64,000 nucleotides of DNA. Source: an uncultured Lachnospiraceae bacterium (GTDB lineage Bacteria > Bacillota > Clostridia > Lachnospirales > Lachnospiraceae). Position 1 is the first letter of the stretch, and each line of letters opens with the position of its first letter. Both the position numbers and the translations under genes were made by a program. Positions 48,833 through 58,611 of this stretch are shown in pieces. Below the pieces are notes generated by a model. It was not told the origin of the DNA, made no database searches, and saw nothing but the letters and a program-made list of their open reading frames with translations. The stretch spans positions 52,465 through 116,464 of the forward strand of contig CAJUJK010000011.1 in assembly GCA_910586705.1 (NCBI GenBank), written 5' to 3'.

Positions 48833-49155
48833 GCAAAGAAAAACAAGCGGCAGCGCAGAAGAAAAACAAACCGCAGGACACGAAAAAGCCCGGACGTTCC
48901 GGGCTCTTCCGCAGTTTTCTTATGAGGGGGAGATAGTGAATTCATCAACTATCTTGATATTTATCATAATGTGTAATTGTGTCCAAAATGTGTTTAGAGT
49001 ATGAAGTAAAAATAAAAAAAGATTAAGAAACCTTAAAGATACACAAAAATTGCAAAAAAGCGTTTTTCGTGCTATCTTACTATATAAATAAATATAAGAA
49101 TAGTAGGGAAGATTTAGAACGGGGGTAAGAGCCGGGTTCTGACAGGGAGGAAATT
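48833..49155. other. AT-rich intergenic region before murE
   Basis: About 320 bp holding the recJ hairpin and a candidate murE promoter, TTGCAA (49050-49055), 17-bp spacer, TATCTT (49073-49078). Nothing else was recognised in it; apt and relA, which often follow recJ, are absent. Confidence 0.5.
48887..48905 (+). terminator. Probable terminator after recJ
   Basis: AGCCCGG (48887-48893) and CCGGGCT (48899-48905) form a perfect 7-bp stem with 5-nt loop followed by CTTCC; the T-tract is poor. Confidence 0.6.
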
Positions 49156-50625
49156 ATGGCAGGTTTGGGCGATCTGTTAAAGGATGTATCTTACGAGTGT
49201 GTGAGCGGTACGACAGAACGGGAGATAACGGATGTTATTTATGATTCCAGAAAGGTGGTCGAGGGCTGTCTGTTTGTCTGCATACCGGGCGCTAAGGCGG
49301 ACGGTCACAGGTTTGCGGCGGACGCGGTGCGCGCCGGCGCGGCAGCCCTGTTGACAGAGCATGAGGTGGAACTGCCGGAGGGCGCGGACGTGACGGTGAT
49401 CTGTGTGGCGGATGTCCGCTACGCGTTTGCCTTTATCTCGGCGGCATATTTCGGGCATCCCGCCAAGCAGATGAAGATCATCGGCATCACGGGCACGAAG
49501 GGCAAAACGACCACCACCTATCTGGTGAAGTCCATTCTGGAGCAGGCGGGCAGAAAGGTGGGGCTGATCGGCACCATAGAAATCATTATCGGGGAGACGC
49601 ACATTCACGCGGAGAACACCACGCCCCAGTCTTATCTGGTGCAGAAATATTTTCGGATGATGGCGGACGCGGGCTGCGATACGGTGGTGATGGAGGTTTC
49701 CTCACAGGGACTGATGCTGCACAGGACGCAGGGCTTTGTCTTTGATTTCGGCATCTTTACGAATCTGGAGCCGGATCATATCGGGGAAAACGAGCATAAA
49801 GATTTTGACGACTATCTGCACTGTAAGAGCCTGTTGTTTAGGCAGTGCAAGGTGGGGATTGTGAACCGGGATGATTCCCACTGGGAGGCGGTCACAGAAG
49901 GCTGCACCTGTCAGCTTGAAACTTACGGGATCGATACGCCGGCGGATCTGCGGGCGGAGGATATCACTTTCCTGAATGAGGGCGGGAGCCTTGGAATGCG
50001 CTTTACGGCGAGAGGGCTGACCGAACTTCTCGTGCAGATCGCTTCGCCCGGCAGATTCAACGTTTACAATGCGCTCACCGCGATTGCCATCTGCAGGCAT
50101 TTCGGGGTGGACGGGAAGGCGGTACAGAACGCCCTTGCGTCGGCGAAGGTGAAGGGCAGGACAGAGATGGTGAAGGTATCCGACGAGTTTACCTTGATGA
50201 TCGACTATGCCCACAACGCCATGGCGCTGAAAAGCCTGCTGGAGACGCTGCGAGCCTACAATCCGCACAGACTGGTCTGCCTGTTCGGCTGCGGCGGCAA
50301 CCGGGCGAAATCCAGACGGTATGAGATGGGCGAGGTCAGCGGACAGCTGGCGGATCTGACCATCATCACCTCCGACAATCCGCGGACGGAGGAGCCACAG
50401 GCGATCATAGACGATATCAAGACAGGGATGGCGAAGACGGACGGCAGGTACGTGGAGATCTGCGACAGGAAAGAAGCCATTGCCTACGCCATTGACCATG
50501 GCGAGCCGGGGGACATTATCGTGCTGGCGGGCAAGGGGCATGAGGACTATCAGGAGATAAACGGTGTGAAGTACCCGATGGATGAGAGAGTGCTGATACA
50601 GGAAATTTTAGAGGAGCGGGCATGA
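49156..50625 (+). CDS. murE: UDP-N-acetylmuramoyl-L-alanyl-D-glutamate-2,6-diaminopimelate ligase
   Basis: MurE adds the third residue of the peptidoglycan stem peptide. The 489-residue protein has the ATP-binding P-loop GITGTKGKTTTTYL (about residue 112), the ENTTPQS substrate loop, the lysine-containing centre around GIFTNLEPDHIGEN and the specificity motif DNPR (SDNPRTEEP), which marks meso-diaminopimelate as substrate rather than lysine. GGGAGGAAATT precedes the ATG. Its stop overlaps the start of priA by 4 bp (ATGA), beginning a tightly packed run of essential genes down to rsgA. Confidence 0.97.
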   Translation: MAGLGDLLKDVSYECVSGTTEREITDVIYDSRKVVEGCLFVCIPGAKADGHRFAADAVRAGAAALLTEHEVELPEGADVTVICVADVRYAFAFISAAYFGHPAKQMKIIGITGTKGKTTTTYLVKSILEQAGRKVGLIGTIEIIIGETHIHAENTTPQSYLVQKYFRMMADAGCDTVVMEVSSQGLMLHRTQGFVFDFGIFTNLEPDHIGENEHKDFDDYLHCKSLLFRQCKVGIVNRDDSHWEAVTEGCTCQLETYGIDTPADLRAEDITFLNEGGSLGMRFTARGLTELLVQIASPGRFNVYNALTAIAICRHFGVDGKAVQNALASAKVKGRTEMVKVSDEFTLMIDYAHNAMALKSLLETLRAYNPHRLVCLFGCGGNRAKSRRYEMGEVSGQLADLTIITSDNPRTEEPQAIIDDIKTGMAKTDGRYVEICDRKEAIAYAIDHGEPGDIIVLAGKGHEDYQEINGVKYPMDERVLIQEILEERA

Positions 50626-52859
50626 CTAAGCGGTATGCGGATGTCATCATAGATATCGCCCATGAGAAGGTGGACCGGGTGTTCCAGTATCGGATTCCGG
50701 AAGTATTGTCGGAGGTGGTGAGACCGGGTGTGCAGGTGCGCGTGCCTTTTGGAAACGGCAACAGAGAGCGGACGGGATATGTGGTGGATCTCTCGGAGGA
50801 GGCGGATTATCCCCCGGAGAAGATCAAGGCGGTTATCTCCGTGGACGAGAAGGGCATGACCGTGGAGGGCAGACAGATCCAGATTGCCTACTGGTTAAAG
50901 AGCAATTACGGCGGAACGACCATTGCGGCGTTAAAGACCGTGCTCCCCGTGAAACAGAAACAGAAGCAGCTTGAGAAAAAGAAGGTGCTGCGGTGTCTGT
51001 CCGGGGAGGAAACCGCGCAGGCGGCAGGCGAGTGTGAGAGAAAGCACCAGCGGGCGAAGGCGAGAGTGCTTTCGGCTCTGCAGACGGAGGAGGAACTGCC
51101 CTACGAGCTAATCAGACAAAAGCTCCATGTGGCGGCGTCCACCCTGCAGGCGTTGGAGAGACAGGGGTATCTGCGTATAGAAAAAGAGGCATTTTACCGC
51201 AATCCCGTCAAGGCGGGGGATCGGAGCGAGACGCGCCCCGTGCTGAATCAGGCGCAGCGGCATATCATAGAGGATGTGCTTGCGGATTACCGCGCCGGGC
51301 ATCCGGGGGTGCATCTGGTGCACGGCGTCACGGGCAGCGGCAAGACGGAGGTGTACCTTGGCATCATCGAGGAGATGATCGCCATGGGAAAACAGGCGAT
51401 TATGCTCATCCCGGAGATCGCGCTGACGTACCAGACGCTGCTCAGGTTTTACAAGAGATTCGGGGACCGGGTGTCGGTGATCAATTCCTCGCTGTCCGCT
51501 GGAGAGAAGTATGACCAGATCGAGCGGGCAAAGGCGGGGGAGATCGACGTGATGATCGGACCGCGCTCGGCGCTGTTTACGCCCTTTGCCAATCTGGGCG
51601 TTATCGTGGTGGACGAGGAGCACGAGAACAGCTACAAGAGCGAGACGACGCCCCGGTATCATGCAAGGGAGACGGCTGTGGAGATCGCGTCCCTGTGCGG
51701 CGCCAGCGTGGTTCTGGGGTCAGCGACGCCGTCCATGGAGGCGTATTACCGTGCCGCCCATGGGGAATATAAGTTATATGAGATGAAGGAACGCCCCGGG
51801 AACAGCGTGCTCCCGGCGGTGCATACGATAGATCTGAGAGAAGAGCTGAGACAGGGGAACCGTTCCATGTTCAGCCGGAAACTGAAGGAACTGATGCAGG
51901 AGCGGCTTTCCAGAGGGGAACAGACCATTCTTTTTCTGAACAGAAGAGGTTATGCGGGATTTATTTCCTGCCGTTCCTGCGGGCATGTGATGAAATGCCC
52001 ACACTGTGACGTGTCTTTGTCGGAGCACAGAAACGGGATGCTCATCTGCCATTACTGCGGGTATCAGGAGAGGAAACCTGCGAAATGCCCGTCCTGCGGA
52101 TCCCCCTATCTGATGGGGTTCAAGGCGGGAACGGAGCAGGTGGAGGAGGCGATCCACAGGGAATTTCCGAAAGCAGAGGTGCTTCGCATGGATGCGGACA
52201 CCACCCGCAGGAAGGACAGCTACGAGCGGATCCTTTCCGCCTTTGCGGATGAGGAGGCGGATATTCTCGTGGGAACGCAGATGATTGTGAAAGGGCACGA
52301 TTTTCCCGGCGTGACGCTGGTGGGCGTGCTGGCGGCGGATCTTTCTTTAAACAGGAACGATTACCGGGCGGGGGAGCGGACCTTTCAGCTTCTGACACAG
52401 GCGGCAGGACGCGCGGGCAGGGGAGAGCGGCCGGGCGAGGTGGTGATCCAGACTTACCAGCCGGAGCATTACAGCGTGGTCTATGCGGCGAAACAGGATT
52501 ACCGGGGATTTTACGGGGAGGAGATCGCCTACAGAGGACTTGTGGGCTACCCGCCCGTGGAACATATGCTGGCGGTTCTCATCGTCTCCCGGGTGCAGGA
52601 GGACGGAGAGCGGCTGGGGAAAGAGATGACCGATCTGGTCAAAAGGAAGATGACTGATGTGGCAGGACTGCGGGTGATCGGACCGGCGCAGGCTTCGGTG
52701 GGGAAGGTGGCAGACCTTTACCGCCACAGCTTTTACATCAGGCACGGGGCATACCAGATACTGGTGGAAGCAAAGGACCGGCTGGAGAATTTTTGCAGGG
52801 AAAGGGAACTGAAGGGACAGACGGTGCAGTTTGACTTTGACCCTATGAATACATTTTAA
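50622..52859 (+). CDS. priA: Primosomal replication-restart helicase PriA
   Basis: PriA recognises stalled forks and reloads the replisome. The 745-residue protein has the N-terminal 3'-DNA-binding domain (about 1-105; YADVIIDIAHEKVDRVFQYRIPE), a winged-helix region, helicase motifs GVTGSGKTEVYL (Walker A), DEEHENSYK (motif II DEEH), and a zinc-binding insertion with eight cysteines (CRSCGHVMKCPHC through CHYCG and CPSCG, about 455-500). ADLSLNRNDYRAGERTFQLLTQAAGRAGR contains motifs V-VI. The ATG overlaps the murE stop (ATGA), so translation is coupled. Confidence 0.97.
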   Translation: MTKRYADVIIDIAHEKVDRVFQYRIPEVLSEVVRPGVQVRVPFGNGNRERTGYVVDLSEEADYPPEKIKAVISVDEKGMTVEGRQIQIAYWLKSNYGGTTIAALKTVLPVKQKQKQLEKKKVLRCLSGEETAQAAGECERKHQRAKARVLSALQTEEELPYELIRQKLHVAASTLQALERQGYLRIEKEAFYRNPVKAGDRSETRPVLNQAQRHIIEDVLADYRAGHPGVHLVHGVTGSGKTEVYLGIIEEMIAMGKQAIMLIPEIALTYQTLLRFYKRFGDRVSVINSSLSAGEKYDQIERAKAGEIDVMIGPRSALFTPFANLGVIVVDEEHENSYKSETTPRYHARETAVEIASLCGASVVLGSATPSMEAYYRAAHGEYKLYEMKERPGNSVLPAVHTIDLREELRQGNRSMFSRKLKELMQERLSRGEQTILFLNRRGYAGFISCRSCGHVMKCPHCDVSLSEHRNGMLICHYCGYQERKPAKCPSCGSPYLMGFKAGTEQVEEAIHREFPKAEVLRMDADTTRRKDSYERILSAFADEEADILVGTQMIVKGHDFPGVTLVGVLAADLSLNRNDYRAGERTFQLLTQAAGRAGRGERPGEVVIQTYQPEHYSVVYAAKQDYRGFYGEEIAYRGLVGYPPVEHMLAVLIVSRVQEDGERLGKEMTDLVKRKMTDVAGLRVIGPAQASVGKVADLYRHSFYIRHGAYQILVEAKDRLENFCRERELKGQTVQFDFDPMNTF

Positions 52860-52896
52860 AGAAACAGGAAACAGAAAAGGCAGGAGGATAAGCAAT

Positions 52897-53379
52897 ATGG
52901 CAACCAGAAAAGTCAGAGAGATGGGAGATTCGGTTTTGGGCAAAAGATGCAAGGAAGTGACAGAGATGACGCCCAGACTGCAGGAGCTGATCGACGATAT
53001 GTTTGAGACGCTTTACGAGGAGAACGGGGTGGGGCTCGCCGCACCTCAGGTAGGTATTTTAAAGCGTATCGTGGTAATAGATACCACCGGGGAAGATCCC
53101 CTGTTACTGATTAATCCGAAGATACTGGAGACCAGCGGGGAGCAGGACGGCTACGAGGGATGCTTAAGCGTTCCGGGAAAGAGCGGCAAGGTGGTCAGAC
53201 CCAACTATGTGAAAGCCATTGCCTATGATGAAAATATGGAGCCTTTTGAAATAGAGGGAACGGAGCTGCTCGCCAGAGCGATCTGTCACGAGATGGATCA
53301 TCTGGAGGGGCATCTGTATGTGGAAAAGGTACACGGACCTCTTGTGAATACGGAGGATCTGAAAGACGAAGATGAGTGA
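52897..53379 (+). CDS. def: Peptide deformylase
   Basis: The metalloenzyme removes the N-formyl group from new proteins. The 160-residue protein has the three family motifs: GVGLAAPQVG (I), EGCLSVPG (II, metal-binding Cys) and HEMDHLEG (III, catalytic Glu and two His). It resembles the short type-1/3-like clostridial enzymes. GGCAGGAGGA precedes the ATG. Its partner fmt, which adds the formyl group, follows after 134 bp. Confidence 0.97.
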   Translation: MATRKVREMGDSVLGKRCKEVTEMTPRLQELIDDMFETLYEENGVGLAAPQVGILKRIVVIDTTGEDPLLLINPKILETSGEQDGYEGCLSVPGKSGKVVRPNYVKAIAYDENMEPFEIEGTELLARAICHEMDHLEGHLYVEKVHGPLVNTEDLKDEDE

Positions 53380-53513
53380 TCCCGGCTCTATACTGCTCTG
53401 AACGGACCAAAGTGCGAAAGTCGGCAGGGTGTGAAGAAAAACGGAGTCTGGCAGATGGTCTTGCGTAGGGAACGGAGAATTTCCAGAGTGTTTGGAAAGG
53501 AGAGGGTGAACAG

Positions 53514-54449
53514 ATGAGAGTGGTGTTTATGGGGACGCCCGATTTTGCGGTGGGCGCGCTGGAGGCGATCATAAAAGCCGGGCATGAGGTGGCGGCGGTG
53601 GTGACCCAGCCGGATAAGCCGAAAGGCAGGGGCAAGGAAGTGCAGATGACGCCTGTCAAGGGATGCGCGCTTGCCCACGATATTCCCGTATTCCAGCCCG
53701 TGAAAATCAGGGAGCCGGAGGCGGTGGAGACGCTTCGCACATACGAGGCGGACATCTTTGTGGTGGCGGCTTTCGGACAGATTCTCCCGGAGGAGATTCT
53801 TGCGATGCCAAAGTACGGGTGCGTGAATATCCATGCGTCGCTTCTGCCGAAGTACCGGGGCGCGGGACCGATCCAGTGGGCTATTATCAACGGAGAAAAA
53901 ATAACGGGCGTTACTATCATGCAGATGGACAAAGGGCTTGACACCGGGGATATGCTGTTAAAGACGGAGGTGGAGATCGCCCCCGACGAGACCGCGGACA
54001 CCCTGCACGACAAGCTGGCGGCGGCGGGCGCGGGGCTGATCGTGGAGGCGCTTGTGAAGATTGAGGCGGGGGACGTGACGCCCGTGAAGCAGAACGACGA
54101 AGCGTCCTGCTACGCAAAGATGCTGCATAAATCCATGGGAAAGATTGAATGGAACATGGAGGCGGAGAAACTGGACTGTCTGATCCGGGGGCTGATCTCG
54201 TGGCCGGGGGCTTTCACTGTCTATCGGGGAAAGACTCTGAAAATATGGCAGGAGGAAGTGGTATCGGAAAAAGAGCCGGCGGCGCCGGGCACGGTGGTCC
54301 GGGTGGATAAGGATGCCTTCTACGTGCAGACAGGGAAGGGTGTGCTCAGGATACTGTCGGTGCAGCCGGAGGGCAAAAAGCGTATGGCGGTGAAGGACTT
54401 CCTGTTGGGGTACCCGGTGAAGCCCGGCGATAAATTTGGGGAATCCTAA
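53514..54449 (+). CDS. fmt: Methionyl-tRNA formyltransferase
   Basis: The enzyme formylates initiator Met-tRNA using 10-formyl-tetrahydrofolate. The 311-residue protein has the formyl-transferase fold with VVFMGTPDFAV, the folate-site motif HASLLPKYRGAGPIQWAI and IMQMDKGLDTGDML; the C-terminal domain (about 205-311) binds tRNA. GGAAAGGAGAGGGTG precedes the ATG. It is functionally paired with def just upstream. Confidence 0.98.
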   Translation: MRVVFMGTPDFAVGALEAIIKAGHEVAAVVTQPDKPKGRGKEVQMTPVKGCALAHDIPVFQPVKIREPEAVETLRTYEADIFVVAAFGQILPEEILAMPKYGCVNIHASLLPKYRGAGPIQWAIINGEKITGVTIMQMDKGLDTGDMLLKTEVEIAPDETADTLHDKLAAAGAGLIVEALVKIEAGDVTPVKQNDEASCYAKMLHKSMGKIEWNMEAEKLDCLIRGLISWPGAFTVYRGKTLKIWQEEVVSEKEPAAPGTVVRVDKDAFYVQTGKGVLRILSVQPEGKKRMAVKDFLLGYPVKPGDKFGES

Positions 54450-54514
54450 GCCTTTAAACAGGAGAATACAGGGAGAATGCCGGAAGGTGTTCTTCGGAAT
54501 ATGGAGGTGGCAGC

Positions 54515-55231
54515 ATGGGATATTACGGTTACGGGATGGGTTATTACTTTGACCCGACTTACATTCTGGTTCTGATCGGGGCGGTTCTCTGCATCTGGGC
54601 GCAGGCGAGAGTCAGTTCCACTTACAATAAGTTTTCCAGAGTGCGGAGCCGGACAGGCATGACGGGCGCGCAGGCAGCGCAGAAGATCCTGCAGATGTCG
54701 GGGATTTATGACGTGCGTATCGAGCATGTGGGCGGGAGCCTTACCGACCACTATGATCCGGTGCATAAGGTGCTGCGTCTCTCGGACTCTGTGTACGGTT
54801 CGACTTCCGTGGCGGCGATCGGAGTGGCGGCGCACGAGTGCGGGCACGCGGTGCAGCACGACAAGGGCTATGCGCCCTTAAAGATTCGGTCGGCGCTTGT
54901 GCCTGCGGCAAATATCGGTTCCAAGGCGGGGATTCCGCTTATCCTTCTGGGCGCGATTCTGGGAATGAACCAGATGCTCATCCAGATCGGCATCTGGGTG
55001 TTTGCGCTCGCCGTGCTCTTTCAGGTGGTGACCCTGCCTGTGGAGTTCAACGCATCCGGCAGGGCGCTCGCCATGCTGGGGGATTACGGTATGCTGGAGC
55101 GGGACGAGACGGCGGGATGCCGGAAAGTGCTGAAAGCGGCGGCTCTGACCTATGTGGCGGCGGCAGCGTCGTCGATCCTGCAGCTTCTGCGGCTGGTGCT
55201 GTTGTTCGGCAACAGAAGCCGGGACGATTAA
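54515..55231 (+). CDS. YugP-type zinc metallopeptidase
   Basis: The 238-residue membrane protein matches the YugP (neutral zinc metallopeptidase) family. It has a short Tyr/Gly-rich N terminus, TM helix (about 14-32), an HExxH-type zinc motif HECGHAVQH (about 109-117, in AIGVAAHECGHAVQHDKGYAPLKIR), two central TM helices (about 130-150 and 155-178) with the third zinc ligand region EFNASGRAL, and a C-terminal helix (about 205-232). The substrate is unknown. It is conserved between fmt and rsmB in many Clostridia, so the neighbourhood supports the family call. Confidence 0.93.
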   Translation: MGYYGYGMGYYFDPTYILVLIGAVLCIWAQARVSSTYNKFSRVRSRTGMTGAQAAQKILQMSGIYDVRIEHVGGSLTDHYDPVHKVLRLSDSVYGSTSVAAIGVAAHECGHAVQHDKGYAPLKIRSALVPAANIGSKAGIPLILLGAILGMNQMLIQIGIWVFALAVLFQVVTLPVEFNASGRALAMLGDYGMLERDETAGCRKVLKAAALTYVAAAASSILQLLRLVLLFGNRSRDD

Positions 55232-55318
55232 GGACGGCGCGGCGGCTAAGGAAAGGGTAACCGAAAATGCGCCGGGAACGGAAATTAGGTGCTGCGGCGG
55301 CAGACGGGAGAGCATGAC

Positions 55319-56671
55319 ATGGCACAGATCAATACACGGGAGATCGTTCTGGACATCCTGCTGGAACTGTCCGGGCAGACAGAATACAGCAATGTCCTGA
55401 TCGGGGCGGCACTGGATAAATATGATTATCTGGACAGCAGGGAGAAGGCGTTTATCAAGCGGGTCAGCGAGGGCACCATTGAGAGGCGGATCTATCTTGA
55501 CTACGTGCTGGACCAATATTCAAAAACGCCTGTTATCAAAATGAAGCCGCTGATCAGGGAACTTCTGCGGATGAGTGTGTACCAGCTTCTGTTCATGGAG
55601 CATATTCCGGCGGCAGCGGTGTGCAACGAGGCGGTGAAGCTTGCGAAAAAGCGCAGATTCCAGAGCCTGCGGGGATATGTGAACGGCTTACTGCGCAACA
55701 TTGCCAGAGGACGGGAGAACATTGTCCTGCCTGATAGACAGAAGGATCAGACAGCCTTTTTGTCTGTAAGCTATTCCATGCCTCTCTGGCTTGTAACGCA
55801 TTTTTCAGCGTGTTACGGGGAGGCAGCCTGTGAGAAAATTCTGCGTGCCTATCTGGAAAGGGGCGCGGTGAGCGTCCGTCTGGATGAGCGGCTTTCAGAA
55901 AAGGAGAGGGAAGAACTGCTTGCCGCATGGGAAGCGGGGGGCGTTAAGGTGCGCAGGCACCCGTATCTGCCCTATGCAGCCTGCTTACAAGGCGTGTCGG
56001 GCATCCGTGCGCTTGCCGGATACCGGGAGGGGCGGTTCTTCGTTCAGGACGTCAGTTCCATGCTTGTGGTGGAGGCGGCAGATATCTGTCCCGGCGACAC
56101 GGTGATAGACGTCTGCGCGGCGCCCGGCGGAAAGGCGCTTCACGCGGCGGCGAAGCTGGGCGGCACGGGCGGGGTCATTGCCTGCGATGTAACCAGTCAT
56201 AAAACGGATAAGATCGAGGAAAACCGTGCAAGGCTTGGCTTGGAAAACGTGTCAGTCCGCGTGCAGGATGCGCGGGTGAGAGACGATTCCCTCGTGGGAA
56301 AGGCGGACGTCCTGCTGGCGGATGTGCCCTGCTCGGGTCTGGGCGTGATCGGTCACAAGCAGGACATCAAGTACCGGGTGACAAAGGAATCTCTGGCGGA
56401 GATCCAGACCTTGCAGAAAGATATCATAACGAATGTTATAAATTATGTAAAGCCCGGGGGCATTCTGATGTACAGCACTTGTACCATGAATCCCGGGGAG
56501 AATGAAGAGATGGTGGCATGGATTTGTGAAACCTTCGGTCTGGAGCCGGTGAGCATGAAAGACAGACTGCCCGCCGCGCTGGCAGAAGAGGCGGAACAGG
56601 GGATGCTGCAGCTTCTGCCGGGAGTCCATGAGACGGACGGTTTCTTTCTGGCGAAACTGCGGAAGAAGTAA
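55319..56671 (+). CDS. rsmB: 16S rRNA (cytosine-C5)-967 methyltransferase
   Basis: RsmB methylates cytosine 967 of 16S rRNA using SAM. The 450-residue protein has an N-terminal NusB-like RNA-binding domain (about 1-140; REIVLDILLELSGQTEYSNVLI) and a C-terminal Rossmann methyltransferase (about 150-450) with the SAM motif DVCAAPGGKALHAA, and the two catalytic cysteines in DVPCSGLG and CSTCTMNPGENE. The ATG at 55319 matches family starts (AQINTREIVLDIL) and has a GGGAGAG site; an earlier start would overlap less plausible sequence. Confidence 0.96.
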   Translation: MAQINTREIVLDILLELSGQTEYSNVLIGAALDKYDYLDSREKAFIKRVSEGTIERRIYLDYVLDQYSKTPVIKMKPLIRELLRMSVYQLLFMEHIPAAAVCNEAVKLAKKRRFQSLRGYVNGLLRNIARGRENIVLPDRQKDQTAFLSVSYSMPLWLVTHFSACYGEAACEKILRAYLERGAVSVRLDERLSEKEREELLAAWEAGGVKVRRHPYLPYAACLQGVSGIRALAGYREGRFFVQDVSSMLVVEAADICPGDTVIDVCAAPGGKALHAAAKLGGTGGVIACDVTSHKTDKIEENRARLGLENVSVRVQDARVRDDSLVGKADVLLADVPCSGLGVIGHKQDIKYRVTKESLAEIQTLQKDIITNVINYVKPGGILMYSTCTMNPGENEEMVAWICETFGLEPVSMKDRLPAALAEEAEQGMLQLLPGVHETDGFFLAKLRKK

Positions 56672-56687
56672 CAGAGAGAAAACATAG

Positions 56688-57755
56688 ATGATGGAAAAAA
56701 AGGATATCAAGTCCCTCACATTGACGGAATTGAAAGCGGAGATGGCGGCGCTGGGGGAAAAGCCGTTCCGGGCGGTACAGCTTTATGAGTGGATGCATAA
56801 GAAACTGGCGCGGGGTTACGAAGAAATGAGTAATATTCCTGCGGCTATGAAAGCGAAATGTGGGGAAAGCTATCAGTATACGGCGCTGCATGTGGCGGCG
56901 GTACAAAAGTCCGCCATAGACGGCACGAAAAAATATCTGTTCGCCCTCCCTGACGGCAATATGGTGGAGAGCGTATGGATGCGCTATAAACACGGCAACT
57001 CGGTCTGCATCTCCTCGCAGGTGGGATGCCGGATGGGATGCCGCTTCTGCGCCTCCACGCTGGACGGACTGGTAAGGAATCTGACCCCTTCGGAGATGCT
57101 TGACCAGATCTATGCGATCACGCTGGAGACGGGGGAGCGGGTTTCCAATGTGGTGGTGATGGGAAGCGGGGAACCGCTTGACAATTACGACAATCTTCTG
57201 CGGTTTATCACGCTGCTGACGGATGAGAACGGGCTCCATATCAGCCAGCGGAATGTAACAGTCTCCACCTGCGGCATTGTGCCTGTGATGCGGGAACTGG
57301 CGGAAGAAAAGCTGCAGATCACGCTGGCGCTGTCCCTGCACGCGGCGACGGACGAAAAGCGGCGGGAGCTGATGCCCATCGCCAACCAGTTTTCGCTTGC
57401 GGAGCTGATGGACTGTTGTGCCTATTATTTTGAGCAGACCGGGCGGCGGATTACTTTTGAGTACAGCCTTGTGCGGGACGTCAACGACACGAGGAAGGAC
57501 GCGGAGACGCTGGCGGCGCTGATTAAGGGCATGAACTGCCACGTGAATCTGATCCCTGTCAATCCTGTCAGAGAGAGGGCATATGTGCAGTCTGGGCGGC
57601 AGGCGGTGGAGGCCTTCGCCGTGTTTCTTGCGAAAAAGGGGATCAACGCCACCGTCCGCAGGGAGATGGGGCGGGATATCGACGGCGCCTGCGGTCAGCT
57701 CAGACGGCGGTTTTTGGAAAACGCCGAAAGCGCCTTTGCGGATGGCGCGGGCTGA
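56688..57755 (+). CDS. rlmN: Dual-specificity RNA methyltransferase RlmN (23S A2503 / tRNA A37)
   Basis: The radical SAM enzyme methylates C2 of adenosine in rRNA and some tRNAs. The 355-residue protein has an N-terminal accessory domain (about 1-95; KPFRAVQLYEWMHKKLARGYEEMSNIP), the cluster motif CRMGCRFC (Cx3Cx2C), GSGEPLDNYDN, and SLHAATDEKRRELMPIA; the second catalytic Cys is in REMGRDIDGACGQL near the C terminus. The double ATG at 56688 allows either start. It is 16 bp after rsmB and ends 109 bp before prpC. Confidence 0.97.
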   Translation: MMEKKDIKSLTLTELKAEMAALGEKPFRAVQLYEWMHKKLARGYEEMSNIPAAMKAKCGESYQYTALHVAAVQKSAIDGTKKYLFALPDGNMVESVWMRYKHGNSVCISSQVGCRMGCRFCASTLDGLVRNLTPSEMLDQIYAITLETGERVSNVVVMGSGEPLDNYDNLLRFITLLTDENGLHISQRNVTVSTCGIVPVMRELAEEKLQITLALSLHAATDEKRRELMPIANQFSLAELMDCCAYYFEQTGRRITFEYSLVRDVNDTRKDAETLAALIKGMNCHVNLIPVNPVRERAYVQSGRQAVEAFAVFLAKKGINATVRREMGRDIDGACGQLRRRFLENAESAFADGAG

Positions 57756-57787
57756 ATGGCTGCACTGGGGAACGCGGTTTAAATTGC

Positions 57788-57816
57788 TTGCTCTTTTGCA
57801 GGGAATATGCTAACAT
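57788..57816 (+). promoter_or_regulatory. Candidate promoter of the prpC-prkC-rsgA group
   Basis: TTGCTC (57788-57793), 17-bp spacer and TAACAT (57811-57816), 49 bp before the GTG start. It is only a moderate match. Confidence 0.4.
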
Positions 57817-57864
57817 GGGTAATTGGTAAAATATGCAAATCATTGCTAAACGGAGGAAAAAGCC

Positions 57865-58611
57865 GTGCTAAGGTCTTATGCGCTGACAGATATCGGGCGA
57901 AGAAGGCAATTAAATCAGGATTATATTTATTGCAGCGAGACGCCTGTCGGGAATCTGCCGAACCTTTTTATCGTGGCAGACGGCATGGGTGGTCATAAGG
58001 CGGGGGATTACGCTTCGGATCTGGCGGTGGAGACTGTGGTAGAAGAGGTGGGCGCCTCCTTTGAGAAGAATCCCCAGAAGATCTTGGATCATGCCATTTC
58101 CAAGGCAAACGGGATTCTGCGCAAACGTGCCAGCGAGGACTATGCATTGAACGGCATGGGAACGACGCTTGTGGCGGCTGCCTGTATCGGCAGGTTTCTG
58201 GAAGTGGCGAACGTGGGTGACAGCAGACTTTATGTGATCGGCGAGGAGATTGTGCAAGTCACAGAGGATCATTCCCTTGTGGAGGAGATGGTCCGAATGG
58301 GCGGGATTGACAGGGAAGAGGCGAGAAACCACCCGGATAAAAACATCATTACCCGCGCGGTGGGTGCAAGGGATGAAGTTGAGGTTGATTTTTTCAATCT
58401 GGAATTACAGACAGGAGATATGGTTTTACTTTGTTCGGATGGTTTGACTAACATGGTGGATGACGAGACGATATGCCGGATTCTGAAAAACGGCAAAAGC
58501 CTCAGGGACAGGGTAGAAGAACTGGTAGAGACCGCCAACGAAAACGGCGGCAGGGACAATATATCGGTGATCGTTATCGAACCGTTAGCAGACGAGGTAG
58601 AACATGATTAA
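57865..58611 (+). CDS. prpC: PP2C-family serine/threonine phosphatase, PrpC/Stp-type
   Basis: The 248-residue protein is a PPM/PP2C phosphatase that reverses PrkC phosphorylation. Metal-binding motifs are visible: LTDIGRRRQLNQDYIY, ADGMGGHKAGDYASDLAV, NGMGTTLVAA, ANVGDSRLYVI, DHSLVEEMV and LLCSDGLTNMVDD; the usual NED of motif 1 is NQD. It starts with GTG after CGGAGG. It overlaps the prkC start by 8 bp, so kinase and phosphatase are translationally coupled. Confidence 0.97.
   Translation: MLRSYALTDIGRRRQLNQDYIYCSETPVGNLPNLFIVADGMGGHKAGDYASDLAVETVVEEVGASFEKNPQKILDHAISKANGILRKRASEDYALNGMGTTLVAAACIGRFLEVANVGDSRLYVIGEEIVQVTEDHSLVEEMVRMGGIDREEARNHPDKNIITRAVGARDEVEVDFFNLELQTGDMVLLCSDGLTNMVDDETICRILKNGKSLRDRVEELVETANENGGRDNISVIVIEPLADEVEHD

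Noticed and set aside
56436..57542. 368-codon minus-strand frame opposite rlmN
   Set aside because: It is antisense to a well-defined radical SAM enzyme and lacks a ribosome site.
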